From Sulfurovum sp. (GTDB lineage: Bacteria > Campylobacterota > Campylobacteria > Campylobacterales > Sulfurovaceae), in NCBI GenBank assembly GCA_023955225.1, contig JAGSGJ010000022.1, forward strand, positions 1-36,422: DNA of 36,422 nucleotides, read 5' to 3'. Below are positions 1-8,578 of the stretch, piece by piece. The notes beneath the pieces were generated by a model. The model had not been told where the DNA came from. It was given only the letters and a program-made list of their open reading frames with translations, and did no database searches. Positions within the stretch are counted from its first letter, which is position 1, and each line of letters starts with the position of its first letter. The position numbers and the translations under genes are program-made.

Positions 1-63
1 GATTATTTGAGAAAAAAAGATAAAAAAGTTTACTATGAACCACTATTTAAAATAAACTTTTGA
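1..63 (+). CDS. 3' end of an unidentified gene (partial)
   Basis: The first 20 codons of the window are open in frame 1 and end in TGA at 61-63. They encode a lysine- and tyrosine-rich tail starting DYLRKKDKKVYYEP. The composition suits the C-terminus of a basic protein, but nothing identifies a family. The next gene starts 138 bp downstream behind its own leader. This could be an open stretch by chance, so it is a tentative call. Confidence 0.35.
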   Translation, partial: DYLRKKDKKVYYEPLFKINF

Positions 64-134
64 TGTGGTTATCTAATATATTTCTGTACAATACTAAGAA
101 ATATAATCAAAAAGGCTTTAAGTTTTAAAACATT

Positions 135-157
135 TAGTGACCGTTGTAGTGACCGTT
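135..157. repeat. Short tandem repeat TAGTGACCGTT x2 upstream of ybgC
   Basis: The 11-mer TAGTGACCGTT occurs at 135-145 and again at 147-157, a period of 12 bp. It is distinctly more GC-rich than the AT-rich leader around it. It lies 45-67 bp upstream of the thioesterase start, so it could be a paired protein-binding site or a small duplication. No regulator can be named. Confidence 0.4.
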
Positions 158-201
158 TTAATTTTAAGAGCTAGGAAATACCGTAAATAAGGGAGTTTAG
201 C

Positions 202-573
202 ATGAAGATAAGGGTCTATTACGAAGATACAGATGCAGGGGGTATTGTCTATCATACGAATTATATAAAATATTGTGAACGTGCACGCTCAGAGATCTTT
301 TTTCAAAGAGGAATGAAACCTACCTTAGGTGATAAGAGTGGTTTTGTTGTACGTGACATCAAGGCCAGTTTTTTAGCCACTTCTTTACTAGGTGATACCC
401 TGGAGGTTACAACAAAGATTTTGACGTATAAACGCTCATCTATAGTACTCTTGCAAGAAGTGTGGAAAGAAGAAGTGAAAGTCTTTAGTATGGAAGTTGT
501 TTTAGTCTATGTCGATGAAGGAAAACCTTGTCGTATCCCCGAAGAATTCGAGGATATCTTTAAAACATATTAA
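202..573 (+). CDS. ybgC: YbgC-family acyl-CoA thioesterase (hotdog fold)
   Basis: This is a 123-residue single-domain 4-hydroxybenzoyl-CoA thioesterase-type hotdog protein, a typical length for YbgC/FadM. The N-terminal block YEDTDAGGIVYHTNY (residues 7-21) carries the family's conserved catalytic aspartate and the G-V-V/Y-H-x-x-Y pattern. Such enzymes hydrolyse acyl-CoA thioesters in the cytoplasm; in many proteobacteria ybgC sits with tol-pal, but no tol gene is visible here. ATG at 202 is preceded by GGGAG at 191-195. The stop codon overlaps the end of the convergent membrane-protein gene by 4 bp. The family call is firm, the substrate is not known. Confidence 0.88.
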   Translation: MKIRVYYEDTDAGGIVYHTNYIKYCERARSEIFFQRGMKPTLGDKSGFVVRDIKASFLATSLLGDTLEVTTKILTYKRSSIVLLQEVWKEEVKVFSMEVVLVYVDEGKPCRIPEEFEDIFKTY

Positions 574-995
574 GTCAAGAAAAGATGTGTAGCAGCAACT
601 GCAAATGCAGATGCACCTATATACCCTGCACCGAACATAAATGAAGAAATGAGTTTAAGCAGAGGCTGAAACCTCCATTTGACCAGTAAAATAATAAGTG
701 ATCCAATCACTGATGGTAAAAATACATATGCCATACTATATCCTAAACCAAAACCATTTGGTATAAGAATTTGTGTTGAGATCAATAATCCAATAATAAA
801 TACAGCGATAACATACATTCCCATATATTTGATAGTGCCATATTTTGATAAACTCTCATCTAAACTAAGTTCTTTTGTAAAAGCATCCTTAATATCAGAA
901 AAATCAGAATCTTTTAATGACATTTCTTCAGCAATAAAAAACATCATAATCCCTCCAAAAAATCCTATCCCTATAGCAATCATTAACATACCCAT
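570..995 (-). CDS. Small integral membrane protein, unknown function
   Basis: This 141-residue hydrophobic protein has an N-terminal membrane segment (about residues 3-24, glycine/isoleucine-rich), a charged stretch with DSDFSDIKDAF and SLDESLSKYG, then three more hydrophobic segments, giving about four membrane spans in total. The start is placed at ATG 995 because AAGGAT lies 7 bases upstream; a TTG two codons earlier is the alternative. I recognise no family. It ends convergently with ybgC with a 4-bp overlap, and about 200 bp of AT-rich sequence separates its start from the end of acnB. Confidence 0.6.
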   Translation of the reverse strand: MGMLMIAIGIGFFGGIMMFFIAEEMSLKDSDFSDIKDAFTKELSLDESLSKYGTIKYMGMYVIAVFIIGLLISTQILIPNGFGLGYSMAYVFLPSVIGSLIILLVKWRFQPLLKLISSFMFGAGYIGASAFAVAATHLFLT

Positions 996-1157
996 GTTCA
1001 ATCCTTTGATTTATGATTTATGACTCAATTTATTGTAACTAAAATAATATAATATTAATTTTAATTATATGATTAGTTAAGAAAATATGCTTAAAGTGTA
1101 GAAAAGTATATTGTGTGATATAAGAAAGGAAGAAAATATTTGAACTAGTGATTAGCG

Positions 1158-1182
1158 TTTCCTACCTTTAAAAGGTAGGAAA
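1158..1182. repeat. Perfect 12-bp inverted repeat downstream of acnB
   Basis: TTTCCTACCTTT and its exact complement AAAGGTAGGAAA are separated by one base, 22 bp beyond the acnB stop. A transcript would fold it as a stem of roughly 10 bp with a small AU loop. Neither strand has a T-run after the stem, so it is not a standard intrinsic terminator. It may protect or end the acnB mRNA by another route. Confidence 0.5.
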
Positions 1183-1204
1183 GAGGGGGAAAATGTAGTG
1201 TTTA

Positions 1205-3775
1205 CTACTCAACCATAGCAACAAGTTCTTCTTTAGAAACTTTGTTGAAGTTTAGGTATTTGTAGATATCGTCGCTCATTTCTGGCTTGATCTTATCTGC
1301 TACGATCTCTGCATATTCAGCTGCCGTTGGTAATTTACCTTTAAGTGCAACTACCGCAGCAAGTTCTGCAGAACCAAGGTATACTTGAGAACCTTTACCA
1401 AGTCTGTTATCGAAGTTTCTCGTTGATGTAGAGAATACCCATGCATTTTGCTTAACAGCCGCCTGGTTACCCATACATAAAGAACACCCTGGAGGCTCTA
1501 TACGTGCTCCAGCCATTCCGAATACTGAGTAGTAACCTTCTTCTTGAAGTGTTTTCTCATCCATTTTAGTTGGAGGACATATCCATAGTTTAGTTTCAAC
1601 TGGACCTTCACCTCTTAGTACTTCTGCATTGGCTCTAAAGAGACCGATGTTTGTCATACAAGAACCAACAAATACTTCATCCATCTCAGTTCTAAGTCCT
1701 GCAGCGTGTACTTCAGTGAGTGTTTTAACATCATCCGGGTCGTTTGGACAAGCTACGATCGGCTCAGTAATTTCAGACATATCGATTTCGATAACAGCTG
1801 CATACTCTGCATCTGCATCAGCTTCAAGAAGTACTGGATTAGCGATCCAATCTCTCATTTTTTGTGCACGTCTCTCAAGTGTCGCTTTATCTTCATACCC
1901 TTGAGCAATAAGCTCTTCGATAAGTGCCACGTTAGACGCTAGATATTCAATGACAGGCTCTTTATCAAGCTTAACTGTACAAGCAGCAGCTGAACGCTCA
2001 GCAGATGCATCAGAAAGTTCAAATGCTTGTTCACATTTAAGTTGTTCAAGACCTTCAATCTCAAGAATACGTCCAGCAAAGATATTTTTCTTACCCGCTT
2101 TTTCAACAGTCAAAAGACCATCTTTTATCGCTTGATGAGGGATAGCATTTACCATATCACGTAATGTGATACCTGGTTGCATTTCACCTTTAAATCTAAC
2201 AAGAACAGACTCAGGCATTGTAAGTGGCATAGCACCAGTAACTGCTGCAAACGCAACAAGACCAGAACCAGCTGGGAATGAGATACCAATAGGGAATCTA
2301 GTGTGTGAATCCGCACCAGTACCAACTGTATCTGGAAGACACATTCTGTTTAACCATGAGTGGATAACACCATCACCTGGTCTAAGTGTAAATCCTTTTC
2401 TGTCTGTCATAAAGTCCGGCAGTGTGTGCTGTAATTTAATATCTGCTGGTTTTGGGTAAGCAGATGTGTGACAGAATGACTGAAGTACAAAGTCAGCACC
2501 AAAGTTAAGTGCTGCAAGGTCTTTTACTTCATCTCTTGTCATTGCACCAGTTGTATCTTGTGAACCAACTGTTGTACATACTGGCTCAGAGTAAACACCT
2601 GGTTTAACACCATCCATACCAGCAGCTTTACCTACCATTTTTTGTGCAAGTGTAAAGCCTTTACCATTATCAGCAGGTAATGCTGGTGTCATAAAGATAT
2701 CTCCAGCGTCCATACCTAGTGCTTCTCTAGCTTTTACTGTAAGACCTTTACCAATGATTAGTGGTACACGTCCACCTGCTCTCATCTCATCTGGAAGTGT
2801 GTTTGGCTCAATATCAAATTCAGAAACAACTTTTCCATCGATTTCAATTACACCGTCAAAAGGCTTAAGTGTGATCACGTCACCTGTGTTAAGACTTCCT
2901 GTAGGTGCTTGGATAGGTATACATCCACCATCTTCTGCAGTGTTAAAGAAGATCGGTGCGATGATGTCACCAATCACCACACCGCCAGTTCTTTTACCTG
3001 GAATGAAAGGAATGTCTTCACCCATGTGCCATTGAAGTGAGTTGATACCAGATTTTCTTGATGAACCTGTACCTACAACATCACCAACGTATACAAGAGG
3101 GTTACCTTTTGCTTTAAGTTCTTTCATTTTATCTAATGGATTATCCATTCTATTTACAAGGAATGAGTTCGCATGAAGTGGCACGTCTGCTCTTGTAAAT
3201 GCTTCAGAAGCAGGAGAAAGGTCATCAGTGTTTGTCTCACCTGGAATTTTATATACAGTAAGTGTGATCTCTTTTTCCATTTCTGGTTTGTTATAGAACC
3301 ACTCAGCATTTGCCCATGACTCTATTACTTCTTTAGCCAGTGCGTTACCACCGTCCATAAGTGCTTTAACATCGTTAAATGAATCATATACAAGAAGTGT
3401 ATTTTTAAGTTGTGTAGCTGCTGACTCAGCAATAGCTGCATCAGATGAAGAAAGTGCATCTACAAGAGGTGCTACGTTAAATCCACCTAGCATTGTTCCT
3501 AAAAGTACTGTTGCTCTTACCGCGTCGATCTCAGTACATGCTACGTCACCTTTAACAATGTCATTTAGAAATGCTGCTTTGATATAAGCTGCATCATCCA
3601 CACCTGCCGGGATCTTAGTTTCAAAAAGTTCTATAGCATACGCTGCATCTGCAACTGGTGATGCTTTTAATAATTCTACAAGTTCTGCAGTTTGATCTGC
3701 TGTAAGAACTAGTGGTGGTACACCTAATTCTGCACGCTCAGCTGAGTGAGCTTTATATTCTTCTAATAAGGCCAT
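1205..3775 (-). CDS. acnB: Aconitate hydratase B (bifunctional aconitase / 2-methylisocitrate dehydratase)
   Basis: AcnB interconverts citrate and isocitrate through cis-aconitate using a [4Fe-4S] cluster in the oxidative or reductive TCA cycle. The 856-residue product has the AcnB order: an N-terminal HEAT-like helical domain (about 1-160), the mobile swivel domain moved forward (about 165-375, with GDVVGTGSSRKSG), then the catalytic domains. The three cluster cysteines are C706 in VGSCMTN and C764/C767 in PGCSLCMG, close to positions 710, 769 and 772 of the 865-residue E. coli enzyme. ATG 3775 (MALLEEYK) is chosen because AGGAGAC lies just upstream; 14 further open codons upstream have no such site. 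It is transcribed alone, after the ftsK-side terminator region. Confidence 0.97.
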   Translation of the reverse strand: MALLEEYKAHSAERAELGVPPLVLTADQTAELVELLKASPVADAAYAIELFETKIPAGVDDAAYIKAAFLNDIVKGDVACTEIDAVRATVLLGTMLGGFNVAPLVDALSSSDAAIAESAATQLKNTLLVYDSFNDVKALMDGGNALAKEVIESWANAEWFYNKPEMEKEITLTVYKIPGETNTDDLSPASEAFTRADVPLHANSFLVNRMDNPLDKMKELKAKGNPLVYVGDVVGTGSSRKSGINSLQWHMGEDIPFIPGKRTGGVVIGDIIAPIFFNTAEDGGCIPIQAPTGSLNTGDVITLKPFDGVIEIDGKVVSEFDIEPNTLPDEMRAGGRVPLIIGKGLTVKAREALGMDAGDIFMTPALPADNGKGFTLAQKMVGKAAGMDGVKPGVYSEPVCTTVGSQDTTGAMTRDEVKDLAALNFGADFVLQSFCHTSAYPKPADIKLQHTLPDFMTDRKGFTLRPGDGVIHSWLNRMCLPDTVGTGADSHTRFPIGISFPAGSGLVAFAAVTGAMPLTMPESVLVRFKGEMQPGITLRDMVNAIPHQAIKDGLLTVEKAGKKNIFAGRILEIEGLEQLKCEQAFELSDASAERSAAACTVKLDKEPVIEYLASNVALIEELIAQGYEDKATLERRAQKMRDWIANPVLLEADADAEYAAVIEIDMSEITEPIVACPNDPDDVKTLTEVHAAGLRTEMDEVFVGSCMTNIGLFRANAEVLRGEGPVETKLWICPPTKMDEKTLQEEGYYSVFGMAGARIEPPGCSLCMGNQAAVKQNAWVFSTSTRNFDNRLGKGSQVYLGSAELAAVVALKGKLPTAAEYAEIVADKIKPEMSDDIYKYLNFNKVSKEELVAMVE

Positions 3776-3890
3776 TATGGTCTCCTGTGGTTTATAATTT
3801 GTGGGATATACTAACAAAAAATTGGTTGATTTACTGTGATATAAGATGAAGATATGAAAGGGATAATTTAGTTGTATCGTATTGTTACAG

Positions 3891-3911
3891 AAAAAGAGCC
3901 CCTTGGACTCT
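3891..3911 (-). terminator. Intrinsic terminator after ftsK
   Basis: Read on the minus strand, AGAGTCC and GGGCTCT form a 7-bp stem (one G-U pair) with the 3-base loop AAG, followed at once by a run of T. It begins 23 bp after the ftsK stop and lies between ftsK and the acnB promoter region, so it should insulate acnB from ftsK transcription. Confidence 0.8.
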
Positions 3912-3933
3912 ATTTTCAGGTTTTTTTAAGAAA

Positions 3934-6165
3934 TCAGACGATTTCTCTGTTACCTTTTGCGTTTGGTGCACTCAATACACCCATCGCTTCAAGCTGTTCT
4001 ATAATATTCGCAGAACGATTGTAACCTATCTGCAATTTACGCTGTAAGTAGGATATAGAGGTTTTATTGTCTGTTAGGACCACTGACTTCGCTTCTTCAT
4101 AAAGAGAATCAAGATCTATATCTCCACCCTCACCTTCACTTGCAGATACACCGCCTGCAACAAGATAGCTTTCATCATACTCAGGTACACGTTGGTCTTT
4201 AAGAAACTCAACGATCTCTTCTATCTCTTCTTCGGTATTCCATGGTGCATGCAAACGTACCAGACCTGTAGAACCCGGAGGCGTAAAGAGACCATCACCA
4301 CGGCCAAGTAAACTTTCAGCTCCCATTGCATCCAAGATCACTTTGGAGTCAATACGTTGACCTACACGGTAGCTCAGTCTAGAAGGAAGGTTGGCTTTAA
4401 TGAGTCCTGTAACAACATCCACACTCGGTCTTTGAGTTGCAACAATAAGGTGTATCCCACTGGCTCTTGCCATCTGTGCAAGTCTTGCAATGGAATACTC
4501 TACCTCTTTACCGCCATTCATCATAAGGTCAGCCAATTCATCTATGACAACAACAATAAAAGGGAAAGGCTCTGCAGAACCATCTTTTTTTACTTTTTCA
4601 TTGTAATTATCTATGTTTTTTGTACGGTTATCCGCCATTAGCTTATAACGACGCTCCATTTCCCCTACCATATTGGAAAGTGCTGCGATGGCTTTTTTAG
4701 GTTCCGTGATCACAGGTGTGATCAAATGCGGTATGTCGTTATAGATCGAAAATTCCAGCATCTTGGGGTCAATGAGCATTAACTTCAACTGATCAGGATC
4801 ATTTCTGTACAGTAAAGAAAGGATCATCGCATTGATACCTACAGATTTACCAGACCCTGTGGTTCCCGCTATAAGAAGGTGTGGAAGCTTTTTGATATCT
4901 GTAATAAACGGTTTACCTACGATATCTTTACCCAATGCTACAGTTAAAGGAGAGCTAGAATTTTTAAACAGATCACTCTCAAGTATCTCACGAAGGTAAA
5001 TGGTATCTATGCTTTCATTTGGTATCTCTATACCCACAACGTCACGCCCAGGTATTGGTGCTTGTATCCGAATAGTTTCAGCTGAAAGTGCCATCGCAAG
5101 GTCATCTTGAAGATTTAAGATCTTAGAGACTTTGACATGAGGTGCTGGTTTAAACTCAAAGGTTGTAACCAGTGGTCCACTGTAGGTACGTACCACATCA
5201 CCATCTACTTTAAACTGTTCAAGTTTTGCAAGTAGCTCTTCTATCTTTCTGTCTATCTCAGCTTCATTGACCTTTTTTGTTGCTTTAGGTGCTTTCTGTA
5301 AAAAGTCAAGTTTAGGCAATTTGAAATTTTTAGGTTTAACTACCGCACCTTTATCTATCTGATCCATCAACTTGGAGTTTTCTTCAAGCTCATTGACTAT
5401 CTCAACATTTGAGCTATTTGTGACACTCTTGTCTGAAGAAGTGCTCATTTCCATCTCATGTTCAAGTTCGAGTATCTCATTTAAGACAGGGTCATCTACC
5501 TCATCAAGCGTTTGTACTTTGAGTGTTTCCGGTTTAGCTAAAGCCTTAGGTGCAGCCGTTTTTCTTTTTGCACGTGTTTTCTTTGGTTTTTCTTCTGCGA
5601 CATCCAACACAGGCATCATTTCATCTTCAAGAGAAGGTGAAGCAAAAGGGTTTGTAAATATCTTTTTTAATACTTTCACCAGTATAGAAAAAGTACTGCT
5701 CAACCAAGAAAAAGAGAGGGATAGCTTAGGTGTTTTCATCTTAAATCCGGAGAATTTGAAGTCATCATCTATGATGAATACCAAAGAGAGTGCCAAGATC
5801 ATCAACCAAAACAACCAGAGTCCTGCTTTACCGATAAGGGGGTATAAAAACTCTACTATCTGTGTACCTACCAAACCTCTATCTTGCGCTTCCAAGACCA
5901 AAGCGCTAAAGAGTATAAGTGCAATAAAAAAGAGTAGCCATCCCAAGTAAAAATCAATATCTTTTCTCATACGGGCATCTGTATAAAGTTTATAGAGAGG
6001 ATAAAATAAAACAAAAATATTGATATACGCAAGGTAGCCAAATAAATAGAGGTTGGTATCCCCTATTTTTTTCCCGATATCACCCACCAACGCTGTTTCA
6101 TGGAAGATAGTAGAAAATGCAGCATAAATAAAAAGTATAGCCGTAATAATAATCGTAATTTTCAC
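3934..6165 (-). CDS. ftsK: DNA translocase FtsK
   Basis: FtsK is the septum-anchored hexameric ATPase that pumps double-stranded DNA and completes chromosome segregation at division. The 743-residue protein has about four N-terminal membrane spans (to about residue 150), a short charged linker with Lys/Ala- and Glu/Ser-rich stretches (about 185-290), and the motor. The motor has Walker A in AGTTGSGKSVG (about 433-443) and Walker B in VVVIDELADLM (about 540). A C-terminal winged-helix gamma domain follows (YLQRKLQIGYNRSANIIEQLE), which reads polar orienting sequences. The linker is much shorter than in E. coli FtsK (1329 aa), as is common in this phylum. The start is GTG at 6165 behind AGGGAT. 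A terminator follows the gene. Confidence 0.96.
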   Translation of the reverse strand: MKITIIITAILFIYAAFSTIFHETALVGDIGKKIGDTNLYLFGYLAYINIFVLFYPLYKLYTDARMRKDIDFYLGWLLFFIALILFSALVLEAQDRGLVGTQIVEFLYPLIGKAGLWLFWLMILALSLVFIIDDDFKFSGFKMKTPKLSLSFSWLSSTFSILVKVLKKIFTNPFASPSLEDEMMPVLDVAEEKPKKTRAKRKTAAPKALAKPETLKVQTLDEVDDPVLNEILELEHEMEMSTSSDKSVTNSSNVEIVNELEENSKLMDQIDKGAVVKPKNFKLPKLDFLQKAPKATKKVNEAEIDRKIEELLAKLEQFKVDGDVVRTYSGPLVTTFEFKPAPHVKVSKILNLQDDLAMALSAETIRIQAPIPGRDVVGIEIPNESIDTIYLREILESDLFKNSSSPLTVALGKDIVGKPFITDIKKLPHLLIAGTTGSGKSVGINAMILSLLYRNDPDQLKLMLIDPKMLEFSIYNDIPHLITPVITEPKKAIAALSNMVGEMERRYKLMADNRTKNIDNYNEKVKKDGSAEPFPFIVVVIDELADLMMNGGKEVEYSIARLAQMARASGIHLIVATQRPSVDVVTGLIKANLPSRLSYRVGQRIDSKVILDAMGAESLLGRGDGLFTPPGSTGLVRLHAPWNTEEEIEEIVEFLKDQRVPEYDESYLVAGGVSASEGEGGDIDLDSLYEEAKSVVLTDNKTSISYLQRKLQIGYNRSANIIEQLEAMGVLSAPNAKGNREIV

Positions 6166-6311
6166 TTGAATCCCTAAATTAATATTAAATAATGAAGATA
6201 TTATAACAAATTAAAATAAGTCATCTATGAAAAAGTGTCAAAATGGCATATTTACCTGCATACTCAGGGATAAATACGATGGATTCTGTACATTTCATCA
6301 TTAAACGATCT

Positions 6312-7508
6312 CTATTTGATACGATTTTTAAAGCCTGTATTGATCCGCAATCGAAGGCCCAGATAATACGCATATGTGATCGCTTTTTTAAGTAGGTAGG
6401 CTGTATACCCTTTCACTTTAATATACTTTAACATCTCACCCACTGCATATTTTCCACCCAATGCAATAAATATACCCTGCACATCAGCATCAAATGCTTT
6501 TGACTGCACACCGTCTATTCTTTGCTTTATGGTTTTAGCCACATATTCTGCACTTTTTTCGGCAATTTGTGCGGTGGGAGGCAAGATGTTACCTTCTGCG
6601 TCTTTGATCTCAACACAGTCACCTATAGCAAATACATCTTTTTGACCTTTAACATTGAGCTCTGGTGTTGCAATCAGTTGATTGATGCTGTTCTTCTCAT
6701 TTTCTATGGTATCGTTCAGTGCTGTCCCTTTGATCCCTCCTGTAAAGATCATAAAACGATAGGGTAATTTTTCACCATTTTTAAAATATATGTGTGATGC
6801 ATCCACATTGTTGATAAAAGCACCTGTGAGGATCTTGACACCCAGTGCTTCCAACCTTTTCTTGGTATTGTTTATGCTGTATTGTCCCATACCCGGAAGA
6901 ATAGTATCACTCGCATCGATCAGATAGATATGTATCTCTTTTGCTGTATCACCGATCGTTTTACTGTAGTTATCCAGGACATATGCCATTTCAGCTGCAA
7001 CTTCTACTCCGCTAAGTCCTGCTCCTCCGACGGCAATGTTAAGTTCACCTTCTTTAGCACCCTCTTCATGTTGCAGTTTTTTATAGATAAGGTTTTCAAA
7101 CTCCATTCTGAAATTGTGTGCTCTTTCCAAATTTTTTACGCCATAACTATTCTTTCTTAACCCCTCAATAAATGAAAAAAAGTGGGTTTTTGCACCCGTG
7201 GCTATAATCAGATAGTCATAAAATAGATCTTCCCCATTCAGATGTACGCTCTTCTTCTCAAAGTTTATAGACGTAACCTCTTCATGGATGAACGCGACTC
7301 TCTCTTTAAACCCTTCACACCAATTCTTCAGATCGATTGCAACATTATGCATGTCAAATTGGCCTGCGATATAGCCATATGCCTCAGTTTGTAAGTAGTG
7401 ATAGGGATTTTTATCTATCAGTGTGATCTCTATATCTTCATATTTATATAGCGTCTCTATGGCACGTAATCCACCATAACCTCCGCCAATGACCAATACT
7501 TTTTTCAT
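6312..7508 (-). CDS. NDH-2-like NAD(P)/FAD-dependent oxidoreductase
   Basis: This 398-residue two-dinucleotide-binding flavoprotein resembles type II NADH dehydrogenase and sulfide:quinone reductase relatives. Seen in the sequence are the FAD-binding GGGYGG near the N-terminus, DYLIIATGAKTHFF, the NAD(P)-binding GGAGLSGVEVAAEMA (about 160-175), and the C-terminal FAD motif DVFAIGDC (about 292). The last 35 residues are basic and amphipathic (TYAYYLGLRLRIN), consistent with peripheral attachment to the inner membrane and electron transfer to quinone. The two catalytic cysteines of a typical SQR are not apparent, so NADH:quinone oxidoreduction is preferred, without certainty. ATG 7508 follows GGAGAT. 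Confidence 0.82.
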   Translation of the reverse strand: MKKVLVIGGGYGGLRAIETLYKYEDIEITLIDKNPYHYLQTEAYGYIAGQFDMHNVAIDLKNWCEGFKERVAFIHEEVTSINFEKKSVHLNGEDLFYDYLIIATGAKTHFFSFIEGLRKNSYGVKNLERAHNFRMEFENLIYKKLQHEEGAKEGELNIAVGGAGLSGVEVAAEMAYVLDNYSKTIGDTAKEIHIYLIDASDTILPGMGQYSINNTKKRLEALGVKILTGAFINNVDASHIYFKNGEKLPYRFMIFTGGIKGTALNDTIENEKNSINQLIATPELNVKGQKDVFAIGDCVEIKDAEGNILPPTAQIAEKSAEYVAKTIKQRIDGVQSKAFDADVQGIFIALGGKYAVGEMLKYIKVKGYTAYLLKKAITYAYYLGLRLRINTGFKNRIK

Positions 7509-7646
7509 CTATACGTATCTCCAAAAGTTGCTTTAAAATCCATTTTACACAGTTAATATAAATATAATGGCCTGATCGGACTATTTATGCACATTTTATA
7601 CGATTACATTCTCCATGTACTAACCCTTCTTTAAGCACTTAGTATG

Positions 7647-7652
7647 TAAAAT
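7647..7652 (+). promoter_or_regulatory. Possible -10 element for the tRNA cluster
   Basis: TAAAAT at 7647-7652, preceded by TATG, lies 24 bases before the mature 5' end of tRNA-Leu, which is a suitable position for a tRNA operon promoter. TATTAT at about 7665 is another candidate. The assignment rests only on position and consensus. Confidence 0.35.
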
Positions 7653-7675
7653 CCTTTCTACATTTTATTATGTAT

Positions 7676-7760
7676 GCCGCAGTGATGGAACTGGTAGACT
7701 TGGTAGACTCAAAATCTTCTGCTTTAGGGCGTGTCGGTTCGAATCCGACCTGCGGTACCA
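7676..7760 (+). tRNA. tRNA-Leu(CAA)
   Basis: This is an 85-nt class II tRNA. The acceptor strands GCCGCAG and CTGCGGT pair, with one G-U, followed by A and an encoded CCA. The anticodon loop CTCAAAA places CAA at 34-36, there is a long variable arm, and the T-arm GTCGG-TTCGAAT-CCGAC is perfect. In my folding, anticodon-stem pair 28-42 is a T-T mismatch, which should be checked. It is the first of three adjacent tRNA genes. Confidence 0.93.
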
Positions 7761-7781
7761 CCAAAATATTTATCAATTTAT

Positions 7782-7857
7782 GCGGGCGTAGCTCAGTGGC
7801 TAGAGTTCCTGCCTTCCAAGCAGGCTGTCGAGAGTTCGAATCTCTTCGCCCGCTCCA
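7782..7857 (+). tRNA. tRNA-Gly(UCC)
   Basis: This 76-nt cloverleaf has acceptor strands GCGGGCG and CGCCCGC followed by T and an encoded CCA. The anticodon loop CTTCCAA gives TCC between CTGC/GCAG stem strands, and the T-loop is TTCGAAT. Its acceptor is identical to that of the next tRNA-Gly, suggesting a duplication. Confidence 0.95.
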
Positions 7858-7893
7858 CTTTAACAAACTCTTTTACACACACATTATGGATAT

Positions 7894-7968
7894 GCGGGCG
7901 TAGCTCAGCGGTAGAGCATAACCTTGCCAAGGTTGGGGTCGACGGTTCGAACCCGTTCGCCCGCTCCA
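7894..7968 (+). tRNA. tRNA-Gly(GCC)
   Basis: This 75-nt cloverleaf has acceptor strands GCGGGCG and CGCCCGC with an encoded CCA. The anticodon loop TTGCCAA gives GCC on stem ACC/GGT, and the T-arm is ACGG-TTCGAAC-CCGT. With the preceding gene it covers glycine codons read by UCC and GCC anticodons. Confidence 0.95.
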
Positions 7969-8015
7969 TACACATGAATCTTCAGATCAAATCCCAAACT
8001 CTTAATTTCTTTTGC

Positions 8016-8021
8016 TATAAT
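8016..8021 (+). promoter_or_regulatory. -10 element of the ubiX-coaD-tmk-hisS operon
   Basis: TATAAT at 8016-8021 in the context TTTTGCTATAATCC, an extended -10 typical of Campylobacterota, lies 26 bases before the ubiX ATG. AAGG at 8038-8041 supplies the ribosome site. No promoter is needed further down because the next three genes overlap. Confidence 0.7.
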
Positions 8022-8047
8022 CCTATTTATAAAAAATAAGGCATATT

Positions 8048-8578
8048 ATGAAACTCGTCGTGGCAATTACCGGTGCAAGTGGTGTTCAGTTAGGTAAAAA
8101 GTTTGTCGACTATTTACCTGAGCACATTGAAGTTCATGTAGTCGTTTCTGATAATGCCCTCACTGTAGAGTCTTTTGAAAACAAAAAAGTGACTTTGCAT
8201 TCCCGTGAAAACATTGCAGCGTCCATCTCTTCGGGTTCGTTCAGAGTGGATGCTACGGCTATCATTCCGTGTAGTATGAATACTTTGGCAAAGGTGGCCT
8301 GTGGCATCAGCGACAACCTGCCTACACGTGTAGCAGCAGTAGCACTTAAAGAGCAAAAAAAACTGCTCCTTGCACCTAGGGAATTACCATTTTCTGCCAT
8401 TGCGTTGGAGAATATGCATAAGTTAGCCACTCTGGGAGTCATCATCGCACCGCCTGTGATGGGATACTACTCTGAATCATCTTCACTGGAAGATATGGAA
8501 AAGTTTATTATCGGTAAATGGTATGATGTCTTAGGCATTGACAATAATTTATATGAGAGATGGAGTGAACATGAGTGA
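8048..8578 (+). CDS. ubiX: Flavin prenyltransferase UbiX
   Basis: UbiX joins a dimethylallyl group to reduced FMN to make prenylated FMN, the cofactor of UbiD-type decarboxylases used in ubiquinone or menaquinone synthesis. The 176-residue protein has the N-terminal flavin site AITGASGVQLG (6-16), the PCSMNTLAKVACGISDNL block (about 78-95) with TRVA following, and LLLAPRELPFS (about 111-121), all hallmarks of the family. It is close to the usual length of about 190. It leads the operon and its TGA overlaps the coaD start by 8 bp. No ubiD is in the window. Confidence 0.93.
   Translation: MKLVVAITGASGVQLGKKFVDYLPEHIEVHVVVSDNALTVESFENKKVTLHSRENIAASISSGSFRVDATAIIPCSMNTLAKVACGISDNLPTRVAAVALKEQKKLLLAPRELPFSAIALENMHKLATLGVIIAPPVMGYYSESSSLEDMEKFIIGKWYDVLGIDNNLYERWSEHE

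Noticed and set aside
5372..5950. 192-codon open frame antisense to ftsK
   Set aside because: Serine-rich translation of the complementary strand of the FtsK linker and membrane region, with no ribosome site; the ftsK frame is clearly the coding one.
7639..8039. Several open frames of 60-102 codons across the tRNA cluster on both strands
   Set aside because: They read through the tRNA-Leu and tRNA-Gly genes; such translations are a well-known artefact of tRNA sequence.
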